64,000 nt of DNA from Turritopsis dohrnii (taxonomy: Eukaryota > Cnidaria > Hydrozoa > Anthoathecata > Oceaniidae), in assembly GCA_027922465.2 (NCBI GenBank), contig BQMF02000010.1:682001-746000 (forward strand), written 5' to 3'. Positions 1 through 11,200 of the stretch are shown here, in pieces (positions within the stretch are counted from its first letter, which is position 1; each line of letters begins with the position of its first letter). The notes under the pieces are model-generated. The model saw only the letters and a program-made list of their open reading frames with translations, did not search any database and was not told the DNA's origin. Position numbers and translations under genes: made by a program.

Positions 1-537
1 GCATTTTTCGATAAACCAAACTGGCTGTCAAAATCAGTTCGCATAATCGTGGACGCACTGTAGCGACAAATTCATTGCATTCCAATTTTAGGAATCTTAG
101 GGACTGTCCAGAAACGACGTCAACCGTTAGGGGGGTATGCTAAAGTTGACGCTGGTTGACCTTGATTTTTCTAATTAAGTAAAAGTGTCTTATGAAAATG
201 TTTACACTGAATGTGATCATGATGTTGTCTGTTGTGGCGTGGGAAAGTCCTTCCGTATTGCTTTTGTTGGCTCCGTTCCGTTCCGTTTTTTTCGCTCACG
301 TGATGTACGAACGTAAAACAATAAGCACAGATGGAGATTGATCAGAGAAAAATTACGATACGAAGATCATTGCAAATATTTTTACGTCTAATGAAAATGC
401 GTAAGAAACTAAGATACAAAAGGGGGGAGGGGGGTCAAAAGTTGACGTCATTTGTGAACAATCCCTTATTGAAATAAACAAGAAAAAAATGGTCATTCAA
501 TGATGGAAACCATAGCAACGTTTTTAAAACCCTTTAG

Positions 538-836
538 AACCATATGTGACCATCAAAATGAAGTGTTTTTACACTGACGTACAAAATTACGGAGATAACT
601 GGAAGAATATAATGGAGAATACCAAGTGTCATAATTATCTATTTAATGCATGTTTTCGAAACCGAACGGTGGAGGGCAGACACGAGACCCACGTGTTAAC
701 TTTCAGTAGGGAGATGGATATTGGAAGATGTCTGTGTACCGATACACACGGTTGGTGTAGGAGCAAATGTAGTGGAGTTCCGTTAATCAATTGCTGCCTG
801 GATAGAGGGAAAAACCCCGTCTTATGTCGAGCCTGA
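538..836 (+). CDS. Cys-rich terminal exon, unrecognised family
   Basis: An open frame of about 98 codons follows a good splice acceptor (CCTTTAG at 531-537) and ends in TGA. The encoded segment has ten cysteines, including CLCTDTHGWCRSKC and a CC pair near the end, which looks like a disulphide-rich extracellular domain. I do not recognise the family. No signal peptide is present, so if real this is a 3' exon of a secreted or membrane protein whose earlier exons lie left of the window. An internal ATG at 558 is possible but would leave no secretion signal. No AATAAA is seen just downstream. The alternative is a chance ORF; Cys content and the acceptor argue mildly against that. Confidence 0.4.
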
Positions 837-2470
837 TGAAAGCGACGTAGATGTCATCAAATTACAAATATGACAACTACCATGACAACTCGATGTCAGA
901 ACATGGTGATACGGATAGAAAGGCGGATGAATTTTTATAGAAAATAATGCCGAACTATGTTTTCAATGCAGAAAGTAACATCGATTTAGAAATTGATATT
1001 AATTAAGTTGAAGAATGAAGGCTTAAAAAGACATATGTTGAAACCACGTTGCGGCATTATTTTCTAATGCGACATTATTTTCTATTACATGTGTCTTACG
1101 CCTGCACTTCTGATTGATAACGTTTCTCTTGGCTTTTAATCGATTTCAGTCGAACTTGCTGTATAGTCATCTAAGAAATCGAGAAAAGAATGTATTGTGT
1201 TGTATAATGGCCGCATTATGTCATATAGCCAATCAAATGAATGCAGTATGTTATACAACCAATCAAATGGCCGGAATGTTTCCTATGATTGAGTTTAATC
1301 CTTACTGGAACAATATCTTTTCCTTCCTTGTACCACATTCTAAAGTCAAATAATGCAAGGATAAAAAAGTAGTCTGCATATATTATCCACAACCAGCATG
1401 TTCTCTTTAATATCCAGATTATAGAATTACTTTCGGAACAGAAATTTTCGTGAACAGAAACTTCCACGTGTCAAAAAAATGAGATTTTTGACATAAACTT
1501 CAGCGTAAGGCAAATTTAGGGACAAAGTTCGTGGAAACAAAATTTACAAAGTATGTTTGTTTTCGCGTGAATAAATTTTCGCGAAAAAATCGTTAATTCA
1601 CATTAAGATCTTTACTGCACCCAAAAAGTTACGAATATACAAGTAAAGACCAAGAAAATTATTTAATGATCTGCCTGTTCAATTTAGAACCGATTTCGCT
1701 GTCACATTCTTGTTTTGAAATCACAAATGGCTAAGGGATCCTTAGATTTCTCAAGGTTATCCAGCAAAAGGGTCTATATTTTCGAAAAGGAGCAATAAAT
1801 AATAAATAAATAAAATTTAAAAATTCCTTCGTTCTTATGATGAAAAAACCTTTCACATTTCAACCCTTCACGTTTCATGCTTTCGCCTTATGATTATTTA
1901 GAAGGTTCTGTTCGTGGGCGTTTCCGTTCCTAAAGTAGTATTCGGGCGCTTCTAACATGCACCATGGCGCATAAGACAATGTCCTTGTGTCTCAGTGTCA
2001 CCACACTCCAATCAAACAATTTTCTTAAATTTGCGCGCCAATAGAAAACCCAGGGATTCGGAAACTACGAGGCAAAAACATTGTAACCGAAGATATAAAA
2101 AAACAAACACTGTTTTTGGACCTACCTTTTACTTTTGGTTTTGTACAAAACGTCCGCATTTTCGGCTATATTGATTTCAATAACGAATCTTTCTTCGTGT
2201 TGTTCAAACCTAGAAGAAATAACAACTGTTTTACCAACCCCTTTACCAACCCCTTTCTACCAACTTCATGCGTGTTAGCAACACCACGAGTGTATAGACT
2301 ACTTGTCTCTAACCAGCTAAACACCTCAGTTAAAAGCTTCTTAAAATCGTCTGAAAAAACGAAGCATAACCTGAACCTAACCCACACTGACCCAAACAAA
2401 TTTGACAAAGTTTGCTCGACCACCATACTTAACAAGTGTGAACTCAATATAATGATGCATACAAACACGA
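837..2470. other. Non-coding stretch
   Basis: I see no convincing gene here. Segments near 1440-1600 carry the TTCGCG/CGCGAA-rich words also seen in the repeats at 31.6-32.4 kb and near 63.07 kb, so they are probably eroded copies of one transposon family. The overlapping ORFs on both strands at 2116-2553 have no recognisable domain. Confidence 0.4.
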
Positions 2471-2479
2471 AATACACCT

Positions 2480-2890
2480 TTTTTATATATAAGCATCAGG
2501 TAAATTTGGCGCAGCCTCAATTATGCTTAAAGATTTTGAGAATCGAGCCTTAATCCATGCTTATAAACATGCTTAGTCTATCCACACCTAATGACCAAAA
2601 ATATTGAGTTTCAGTTTATTTTTCGACCATTGTTTTTTATTTATTTTACTGTTTTATTTTCAAACCTATAAATTGCTATAGTTTTTAGCAAGATGTAGGG
2701 TTTTTATATATGGTAAATAGCAGCAAAAAAGAAAAATGAAATGAGATAAAATTTATTTTTTGACCATTGTTTATGCTTTCAGGGTCAAAGGTATGCTTAG
2801 TATATGCTTAAATTTTTGGCAATTATCAGCCTAATTATGCTTATATCCGTTATGCTTATAAAAAGAAAGTGTAGAGCCTGCAGTGTTTTG
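2480..2890. repeat. TGCTTA-rich dispersed repeat
   Basis: The words ATGCTTA/TAAGCAT recur many times, and a longer word (CAGCCT.AATTATGCTTA) occurs near 2511 and again near 2825 in the same orientation. This resembles the subterminal repeats of a non-autonomous transposon, but I could not find clear terminal inverted repeats or a target duplication. Confidence 0.35.
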
Positions 2891-2993
2891 AAGTAAGGGA
2901 AATTTCGGAATTGTTTAAAGAAATACCTTCCAAGGGGAGATCGGTATTTGACAGGAACGAACCGCACCTAAAACAACAATAACAACATTTATC

Positions 2994-3063
2994 AACTTCT
3001 GTCAATCAACCAACTGTCAATCAATCAATCATATGTCAATCAATTAGTCAACTGTCAATCGAT
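2994..3063. repeat. GTCAATCAA minisatellite
   Basis: Imperfect tandem copies of a short unit built on GTCAATCAA with variable spacers. Confidence 0.6.
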
Positions 3064-3180
3064 TTAGATTCAAGCAAACACAGTTCTGAATTTGATTGGT
3101 CTTTTTTCTTTCGTTTTGATCAAGATTAAACGAAAGGGACTAACGATGGATGAATGGATGGTTGAATGGAAAATTAATAC

Positions 3181-3436
3181 CTCGACACTGGTAGGCGTCA
3201 ACCTAGGGGAAATCATGTCAGTGACGTCATCTATACCGAGTCGAATGCTGTCTCTCTAGAAAATATTTCATGCAGAAACGAATCTTGAAAAGTCGACTTT
3301 ACAAACAACAAAACAACGAAACAACAAAAAACATACCAATTTTCTAGATGCATTTATACCAATCACGCAACCGTTTTCGTCCACGCCAATCAACACTTGG
3401 CCGCCCTTACCCAAGTTGAGAAGGGCGCATAAACAG
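3181..3436 (-). CDS. Schlafen-type AlbA_2 domain gene, two exons (partial)
   Basis: Exons 3337-3436 and 3181-3255 on the minus strand are phase compatible. The first has an acceptor (GTCACAG) and a strong GTATGT donor; the second starts after CTAG and ends before GTATT. The first exon contains NLGKGGQVLIGVDENG and VIGI, the core GG-x-hhIGVxDxG motif of the AlbA_2 (Schlafen/divergent AAA-4) domain. The second reads RDSIRLGIDDVTDMISPRLT, matching the segment that follows the core in that family (an Ile-Asp helix, then a Pro-containing strand). Schlafen-like proteins bind or cleave RNA, and relatives such as SLFNL1 carry little beyond this domain. The N-terminal exon with the usual E-x-K region and the 3' exons were not located, so this is either a partial model or a decayed gene. 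The domain call is firmer than the gene model. Confidence 0.55.
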
Positions 3437-3689
3437 CTGTGACAAACAAGAGTTTTTAGTATTAACATTAGAAATTAGTCTTCCATTCTCAACTGTTCGT
3501 CCCTCTGGGAAGGATCAAACTAAAAAACATCCATTATTTATTTGGCCTCATCAAGCTCAAATCTTTTCCTGCTAAAATTTTATTTTCGGGAAATCGGGGC
3601 AGTTCTACTCCGATTACGAAATAGCTAAAAGGTATTCGTTCACCGGTACAATAAAATTTTAGGCCTCGATAATAATCGAAATGCTTCTA

Positions 3690-3835
3690 ATATACCGGTG
3701 ACATATTTCTGCTTTTAAAGCGCATCGGAGAGGTGTTTTGAGATACGACATGACTGGACTCGAACACGGGTCGCAGCGGTCGCACTCAAAGGTACTAACC
3801 TTTACACCATCGCTGCAAGCATAAACTTAGTGTGG
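3690..3835 (-). repeat. tRNA-derived SINE
   Basis: Read on the minus strand from 3835, the sequence begins GCAGCGATGGTGTAAAGG, an A-box-like stretch, and about 40 bases later has GTTCGAGTCC, a good pol III B box. The body after the B box (GTCATGTCGTATCTCAA) recurs at 47.17-47.27 kb. There is no cloverleaf that would make this a functional tRNA. Confidence 0.6.
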
Positions 3836-4875
3836 GTCCTAGCTGATAAACATACAAAGTTTCCATAAACCAACCAGGTGAAAAGATTCTATTATAACTC
3901 GCACGCACTTTTTGTGCTCGAGCAAAGGGGACTGAACTAAAATAGATTTTGAATTTTTTTCTTACTAGAAGGCGATAAAATAGGAAAATGCGAAGATTTT
4001 CGAGTAAAAAAAACCAAAAATGTGAATCACTTCTTTTAATGCGTGAGGTCATGCTAAAGTGATAATCAATTTTTTGATGAAAACATCTCAAAAAAAGCTT
4101 CACACTATGAAGATGACTTGCAGAGTTTCATACAAAAATGAAGGTGCTTCGCAGTTGGCAAAATCGTAAAAAAAACACTGCGAAGAAGAAGATTTTCATT
4201 GAAATAATGTTTATATTTCTATAGAAACGTACTCCTTCGCAGTAGTAATTCAACTATTGGCCACTGACTAATAATTCCATTTTTGATTCGAGTCTGTTAT
4301 GCTATGACAGTTAACAGTTAACACCCTGAAGAAGAATTCGAACACATGAAATTTCGAATGCGAATTCGACGCCTTGCAGAGAGGCTAACAATTGCAAAAA
4401 TTTCATATGTAAGGCGAGTTACCTTTCTATACTTGATTCCTTGATATCCTGAAAAGATTTTCCCATTCTAAGAAACAAACAGGCTGCACATGTTAAAAGT
4501 ACTCTAAGGTCCCGAAAAATAGGGGAGGGGGTTCCTAACAAACAGAAATTCGAACCCACACACAATACATAAAGTGATAGAGAATTCTGCTTGAAATTGA
4601 ATTTGAAAATCATACTGATACAAGAGTGTTCAGTCTTTCCAAAAAGTGATTTCATCAATTGAGAAGATTTTTTGGCAGGTAAGTGTGTTATGAACTCACA
4701 CGAAGCAATTGTTTTCTTTTGCAGGAATTATTTCATGAATGACGTAATGAGGCTCATCAGGATTTGATGTCTAAAAAGAAAAACCACCTATATGATCAAT
4801 TTTGGGTCAGCGAGAGTAAGGGATTAAGCTATGCCTCGCTCTTTCAGATGAGTTGAAGAAGTTTAACCTAAAGTA
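3836..4875. other. No gene recognised
   Basis: AT-rich sequence with short minus-strand ORFs lacking recognisable motifs. Confidence 0.35.
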
Positions 4876-5182
4876 CGTTTCAAATGAACTTGCACAGTTT
4901 TTGTAAATGCTTGGCAAATTTTTTGAAAAATTATTTCGCCTTTTGAACGATCAAAGATTGAAGTTTGTCTCACAAAAAATTGAGCTGTTTTGCTCTTTTC
5001 TACAAAAAGCTCGCTTTTTCATCTTCGTTTTTCTTCTTCCATTTTCATTATTCTTCCAAATTTTTTATATCATGAAAAAGTGCTTTTTAAGCTTGACACA
5101 ACGCAAAAAGAATTTTTGAAATATCTCACAACCTTCAAATTTGCCAAGCATTTATAAAAACTGTGCAAGTTCATTTGAAATG
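4876..5182. mobile_element. MITE, 307 bp, TA duplication
   Basis: Terminal inverted repeats of about 48 bp: the left end starts CGTTTCAAATGAACTTGCAC and the right end is its near-exact complement (GTGCAAGTTCATTTGAAATG). TA flanks both ends (4874-4875 and 5183-5184). The interior is AT-rich with no transposase. Confidence 0.75.
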
Positions 5183-5419
5183 TATGTTAGTAGTTCATCA
5201 GATTAAACATGGAAAAACGCATGGAATGGAAAAGATGAGAAACACCATTATAAACTTTTACATGTGCCAAGTCAAAAAAAGTGGAGAGATCGTGGAATGA
5301 TGGAATTCAATCCATGTGCGAACATGATGATCTTTTTAATTTCGACAAAAGGAGGAGCTAAGGGGATATTCTCGCAAATCAACATTTTACGTCACTCGCA
5401 TATCTGAAGGCTATTTCAA

Positions 5420-5576
5420 CTAATTTCCACCGTAAAAAAACCAAAGAATTTCTTTGGAAATACAAACCCCCTCATCAGGATCACTGGATTCAAGCCCCGC
5501 CAATTTCTTTACTAAATCCGCACTGGATATCGCAGCATATGTGGGATCAGGGCGGACATCATAATCACCTCGCAAC
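5420..5576 (-). CDS. Unassigned terminal exon
   Basis: On the minus strand an acceptor (TTTTCAG before 5576) precedes 51 codons ending in TAA. The peptide (LRGDYDVRPDPTYAAISSAD, then a hydrophilic stretch with SSDPDEG) has balanced, protein-like composition that contrasts with the low-complexity frames around it. I do not recognise a family and found no upstream exon. It may be a last exon of a host gene or a transposon fragment. Confidence 0.3.
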
Positions 5577-5935
5577 CTGAAAACAAACAGACGCTTTTTG
5601 TGCATCATTGAATGTACCATTGCTTTGGCGATACAAGATTTCAAAATAAGACAGTGTGAAAGGGAGCTAACAAAATTGATAGCAATGTCATAGTTTTGCA
5701 TCGTCAATCTTAACCCAGTGTTCAAGATCGTCAAAAAGTCACTGCAGCAAAAAAAAAAATAAAAGATTTCTTGAGAAATTTCACAGAGATTTTTCAACAA
5801 ATTTTTCAACTGGGAAGTGCCTTTCTGTGTTACATTGACATATATATTATGTAAGATTATAAATAGTAATATCTATAATTTATAATAGATAATAGTTAAG
5901 TATAACTGGTAGCAATACATTATTAATACATTATA

Positions 5936-6710
5936 CCTTATCGGGGAAAAAAAAGTCGGGATTTATTTTAGTCGGGGAAAATTTTGGTCGGGGAAAAATT
6001 TAGTCACCTTGAGAAATTTTAGTCACTTTTCCCCGACCAAAATTTCGAAATTAGTCGCTTTTCCCCGACTAAAATTTCGAAATTAGTCGCTTTTCCCCGA
6101 CTAAAATTTCTAAATAAGTCACTTTTCCCTGACCAAAATTTGCAATATAAGTAGAAAATGGAACACAATTTTTGTCGACACTTTCAATTTGAACTAAAAA
6201 TTATATTACAAAATAACTAATTAAGAGTTCAATCTAATACAATAACAGTTTTTGAGGTTTGATCGTCATTATTTTCATCACTGGCATCCATATTGCTTTC
6301 ACAAACATTAATTATATCTTCACTGACATCCATTTTATTTTCACTGACATCAATTTTGTTTCCCTTAATCGTAACAGAAAAATCTGTATCGTCCTCATTG
6401 ACTGATTCAACTTCATTCGATTCCCCTTCCTTTGCTTGACCGTCATAATTCCAGTCGAAAATCGATAGGTAGACTCTACTTGAGATTATCAAAAATCGGG
6501 GAAAAGTTTCGGTCGGGGACTAAAAAATCGGGGAAATGTTTTGGGCGGGAGTAAAAAAACCGGGGAAAATTTTTGGACGGGGAAATGAAAAATCGGGTGA
6601 AATTTTTGGACGGGTGTTGAAAAGTCGGGGGAAAATTTGGTCGGGGAAAATTTTAGTCACTAGCCCAAAAAATTAGTCACTTACCCCCGACTTTTTTTTC
6701 CCCGATAAGG
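5936..6710. mobile_element. Non-autonomous TIR element with TCGGGG subterminal repeats
   Basis: Perfect terminal inverted repeats (CCTTATCGGGG then an A-run and GTCGGG), flanked by TATA on both sides. Internally, units built on AGTCGGGGAAAATTTT repeat in one orientation near each end and inverted toward the middle. A minus-strand ORF lies inside (separate entry). A related terminal word occurs near 45.47 kb. Confidence 0.75.
6229..6492 (-). CDS. Acidic repeat ORF inside the TIR element
   Basis: About 87 codons, strongly acidic, with a degenerate repeat of DVSE / NKMDVSED / NMDASDE. There is no catalytic motif. It may be the acidic tail of a lost transposase or a captured fragment. The repetition also makes a long open frame easier by chance, so expression is unproven. 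Confidence 0.3.
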   Translation of the reverse strand: MIISSRVYLSIFDWNYDGQAKEGESNEVESVNEDDTDFSVTIKGNKIDVSENKMDVSEDIINVCESNMDASDENNDDQTSKTVIVLD

Positions 6711-7134
6711 TATACATTATTATACATTATTATAATGATAAAATTAAAAATGCAAGAGGAACCAACATGACATGCAAACAAAGCATAAGGAAGTCCATAC
6801 ACTGTCTAAACAAAATCCAGGGACGGTGTATTCGAAAACAACTGTACATTTTGCTCCCATAAAAAGGAGTGGTTTTAAATACGTAAAGTGTTTAATTCAT
6901 ATTTCAAAACTTACATCCTTTTTTCTCGTCTCTCTTTCACGGCTTCTAAAATATCATCACCACATAAATTCGGTAGATTGAAGCATCCCTAAAGTACAAG
7001 TCCACGGCTTAAAGAATGGTCACACCTTCTAACCATGATCACAAACCAGTAGGAGTATCTTAGATCTTTTCAACACAACCAATAAAATACAACTCTCCTA
7101 AAATCACGCTTACAGAAAGGAGGCATTGACAGCC

Positions 7135-7275
7135 GTTTTTAATAGTGGCAAAAAGTCTTTCAAGTTATGGGAAGTTGCCCCAGAACTGAAGAAAAATTCA
7201 TTGTCTATTAGGATAAAATTGTTAATAAAGTCCCTAAATGAAACATTAAAGAAAGAAAGAAGACAGAAAGGGATG
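7135..7275 (+). pseudogene. Possible retroelement ORF tail
   Basis: The plus-strand frame reads KSFKLWEVAPELKKNSLSIR followed by IKLLIKSLNETLKK. This resembles the W-x-x-hP-x-x-h(R/K)-x-x-x-S-h-x-x-h(F/I)K pattern at the C-terminus of many non-LTR reverse-transcriptase polyproteins. It is short and lacks the rest of the domain, so this is a weak call. Confidence 0.25.
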
Positions 7276-7840
7276 GTTTAACAAGACCACCATGATCCCT
7301 TTGTTTGGTAAATAAAAGAACAGTATACGGTGAGTATTGATGATCAGAGATAAAACTTGAAATTGTGCATTGAAGGGCATTGAAGCATTACATGATACAT
7401 TTCCAGAAATCTTAAAGACAATTATAATCATTTATGTAACCCTAGATTGATTCCTTGCAGTTGAGAATTGTGTACAAGTTGATGAGATATCAACAATTCA
7501 AGATTTTCATCATTGTTAGTGCATTCTTCATTAATGGAACATTTCGTTGTTTTCATTTGAGGGAAAACATTGATCCACCAGACTGAGGCTAAATTTCAAA
7601 TAATAGGCTTTCTTAGATCTGGTTATAGTGCACATCAAGTTGAAAATTGATTTGAATTATAATCTGGATTATTGTTAGAGCTTTTTGTAACCTTTCAAAA
7701 GTGCACTTCTACTCTTTAAAACATCAATAGACAATCAAGATTTCTAATGAACTTTGAAGCATTTGCAAAACTTAAGTAATGGTACAACAGGTTAAAACAA
7801 GGAGGAGCTGGAATAGTTTGACAAAATGTTAGCGTATAAC
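7276..7840. other. No gene recognised
   Basis: AT-rich sequence. A minus-strand ORF at 7246-7431 has no recognisable motif. Confidence 0.3.
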
Positions 7841-8262
7841 TTAGGACAGCTTTATACAGCCGCATAATCGCTGTGTCGAATTAAACTCTTCATTAAATTC
7901 GACTGTATAAAGTGAAAAATTAGTTAAGTGCGACATAATGAATTAAGTTCAGCAGAGTTTGTCGAATAAAACGGCAATCTTCGACATAAATTCGGCATCA
8001 CTTTATACGGCCGCATAATCGTCGAATTTAATAAGAGCTTGATTGAACTTCGTGAAAAAAGTGCACAACAGTAGTGACGCGTGTAAGAAACACACGATAA
8101 TAAATTCATTCGACACTTATGCGGCTGTTTAAAGCCATGTCGAATTTGATATGCGGCAACAAAACCTGTATAAAGTAACGGTCGTATTTTTGTGGAATTT
8201 TACCCGAATAAAAGTAATTTAATTTGACACGGCGATTATGTGGCTGTATAAAGCTGTCCTAA
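7841..8262. mobile_element. MITE with about 40-bp TIRs, overlapping a gene end
   Basis: The left end, TTAGGACAGCTTTATACAGC, is mirrored at 8221-8262 as GCTGTATAAAGCTGTCCTAA, and the similarity extends inward through GCATAATCG/CGATTATG. The interior has further CGACATAA-type repeats and no transposase. TA can be read as the target duplication. The right TIR overlaps the last exon of the ARM-Tudor gene. Confidence 0.75.
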
Positions 8263-11200
8263 GAAACACAATTGGCAAAGAAACAAGACGGTGAGTGTTA
8301 GATTACACAGCACCTTCACAGTATCCAGCGAATCTTCGATAATTCCACGAATGTCAGGAACATTTATTGGGTCCAGCAATTTCCTAAATGATTACAAAAA
8401 CTTTAATTCATCATGGCAATATTATTTTCTATATAACATCATAAAACCAACAAACAATTTGAATGCTCACCAACCATCACCAATAAGATTTTTAAGAGCT
8501 TTCAAAACGAGTCCTCTTATGACATCTGTTGACTTATTTGACCGATATATGCGAATCAAAACTAACATTCCATGCTCATCTGTGATGCGTTTTCGATTTG
8601 AATTGCATTCAAGACACAGGTTTAGAACACAAGAAAGTAAAAGTTCCAAAAATTCGCAATGGTCATGATGCTTCTTAATGAGTTCTAAAAAAAACCATTC
8701 AAATCATCTATCAGCTCAAAAAGACAGCATAACAACAAATCCATTGCAATTCTCTCACCTATCATCACTTTACATCCATTTTGAAAGCCTATTTGTGGAC
8801 GAATGTTGAAGTTTAGAGCCAAATTTGCTAAACCAGCCACAGCTGGCTTGGCTATTCTTTCATCAGGCAATCTACAAAGCTATGATAAGAATAGAGCAAT
8901 TGATGCATAGTGTGTTTGCATTCAAGAAGTCTAAGGTAATGACAAACCCCTACACTGTGTTGGATGATTAAATATAAATAAAGAAATATCTTGAAAAAAC
9001 AAAAGCAACAGTGATTTATTTGTCATCCTTTCAACCTGTTCAATATGATTTCAAATCAACATAAAAAGTTTGTAAACAAAAGCAGTAGCTACGGATATGT
9101 AAACAATGCTTGTCATCTTTTCAGAGCCCAAAATTCTCGATTTTACTTGGTACAAAGATGGAATTTATGCATAATTATAGCACTTGTGACAAGATTAGGC
9201 AAAATGACCTGCAATCATAGTACCTAGTAAAACGTTTTACCTTCAGTAAGGCTTCAGTACCACCACATTGATGAACACGCATCCTTGCACCATGTCCAGC
9301 CTGAGACAAATTGCACAGCAACTCTAAAAAGACATAATTACCACATTAACAGATCCAAACACACTAAAATAAAATAAAATCCAGATAACTAACAACAACT
9401 AATACCACTTAAAAGTGAACATGAAAGATTCTGAAAAACGCATTGTTGATTCGGTTATAAGTTTTTGATTCCATAAAAACCATCATCTATTATCTTATAC
9501 ATACCAGCTGCAAACTGAAGAATCTGGATGTGTTTTGGAATTGCCCTAATCCCTTCAAGCACAAAGAGGTGTGCCTAAAAGTAAGGAATTTGTTAAACCA
9601 AAACCAGGGAATAGGTAGAGGGATACAGGCTTCGCCATGAAGAAATGTCTAACCACGGGATAAAAGCCGTAGCTAGAATACATTAGTTACGGGATCGCGT
9701 ACTATGAAAAACAACATCGCAAACATTGTACAAGAGCCTTAACAGGCATAAGGATTTCTACATTTTTTGTTCATATACCCACTTGGTATAATTCAAATAA
9801 TTAAATAGTAACATAAAAACATTATTATAACACTTTCTAACGTTGCTGAAAATTTTGATTATTCATCTCACAACAATTCCAAAGATATTTTGCGATATGG
9901 ATACAATTTTGAATTAAGAATGGATGTACGCCATTTTCTTTCACGAGAATTGACATTTTGACGACGTACCATATTAGACATAAACAAGCGCCGCGGACAT
10001 ATAGTTTGGACAGTAAGAAAATTGAACCAATTGAACACGGAAGGTTTTAATAATTTCTTGCGCACGCAAAAATCTAATAAACAACAAGAAAAAGTTTTTC
10101 ATGTTAAGCTAAATCGTAACTACGCAAAAAAACATGTCCATTGCATAGCTTTAGCTATGTGACAGCGCGCAGGAACGCGATCGCGTAGCTGTCGTGACGA
10201 AGCCTGGGTTAATCATTACAATGTAACTTTACCTGGTATGGTAGCTCTTGAACTACCTCTGGAAGTGGAAACAACTGGTCGTTGTCAACTTTAAGTACAT
10301 AACCATAGTCCACAAGCAAAACTAAACACTCATTTTGAGTATCATTAACTTCCAATACACATCCCCGAACCCATTCATGTGAATCAAGTTTACTTACAAC
10401 AAAACAAACACGAGCCCCGCATGCTAGAGCAGCTATTGGACAAATGTCTGTCGAATATATCTGAATTAAGGTGAAAATTACGACATCATTCTTCTTAAAT
10501 CATTAAAATGCAAATTGATTTTTAGAAACTAGAAATTACTTTACATGGTCTTCGATGTGTCTTGACAATTGTGTTATCATGTTCGGTGTATCATTGTCCA
10601 TAAACGCCCAAAAACAATGCGCATCAATAACTTTAGTTATGAAAATGTCAGACCAAATTGTATCATCGTCAATCTAGGTAAAATGAAAACAAAAAATTAA
10701 ATGGATGTTTTGCTACTGAGGTTATTCCAATAGAAAATGCTAAATGGGGAAAACAGAAACTTTTCAACTGAAATAAAAACGTTTTCTTTCCCTAGAAAGC
10801 ATTACAAAGGATTGTGTGAAAATGTTTTACACAAAGATATGTTCACATTATACAAAAACGTCAAAGAATATCAATATCATTGTCCCTGTTCTGTTCTAAA
10901 ACATGGAAAGTGTCATAGCTTTCGTTGATGTCAGACTCAGAAGATCGATCTTGTTCTAGTAGTCTTGGGCAGGGCAGTGATATTTTGTGGGATACTTTTC
11001 TTTCTGTGATGTTAGTTTTATGTCTCTTATAGTTAATTTTATTTTATAAAGCTGAATTTGAATTTGAATGCAAGTAAAATTACTGTCAAATTACTCAACT
11101 CAACCCTATGCCCTATGTTAGGGGGGCTTGAATAATAAGTGCTGCTTCATATCATTTTGTGTACAATGAATGCATTTCAATTCAAGTCAAGTTTTAGAAT

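Noticed and set aside
2116..2553. 145-codon plus ORF and its minus-strand counterpart
   Set aside because: Both strands are open through the same AT-rich stretch, with no domain, splice or start support for either.
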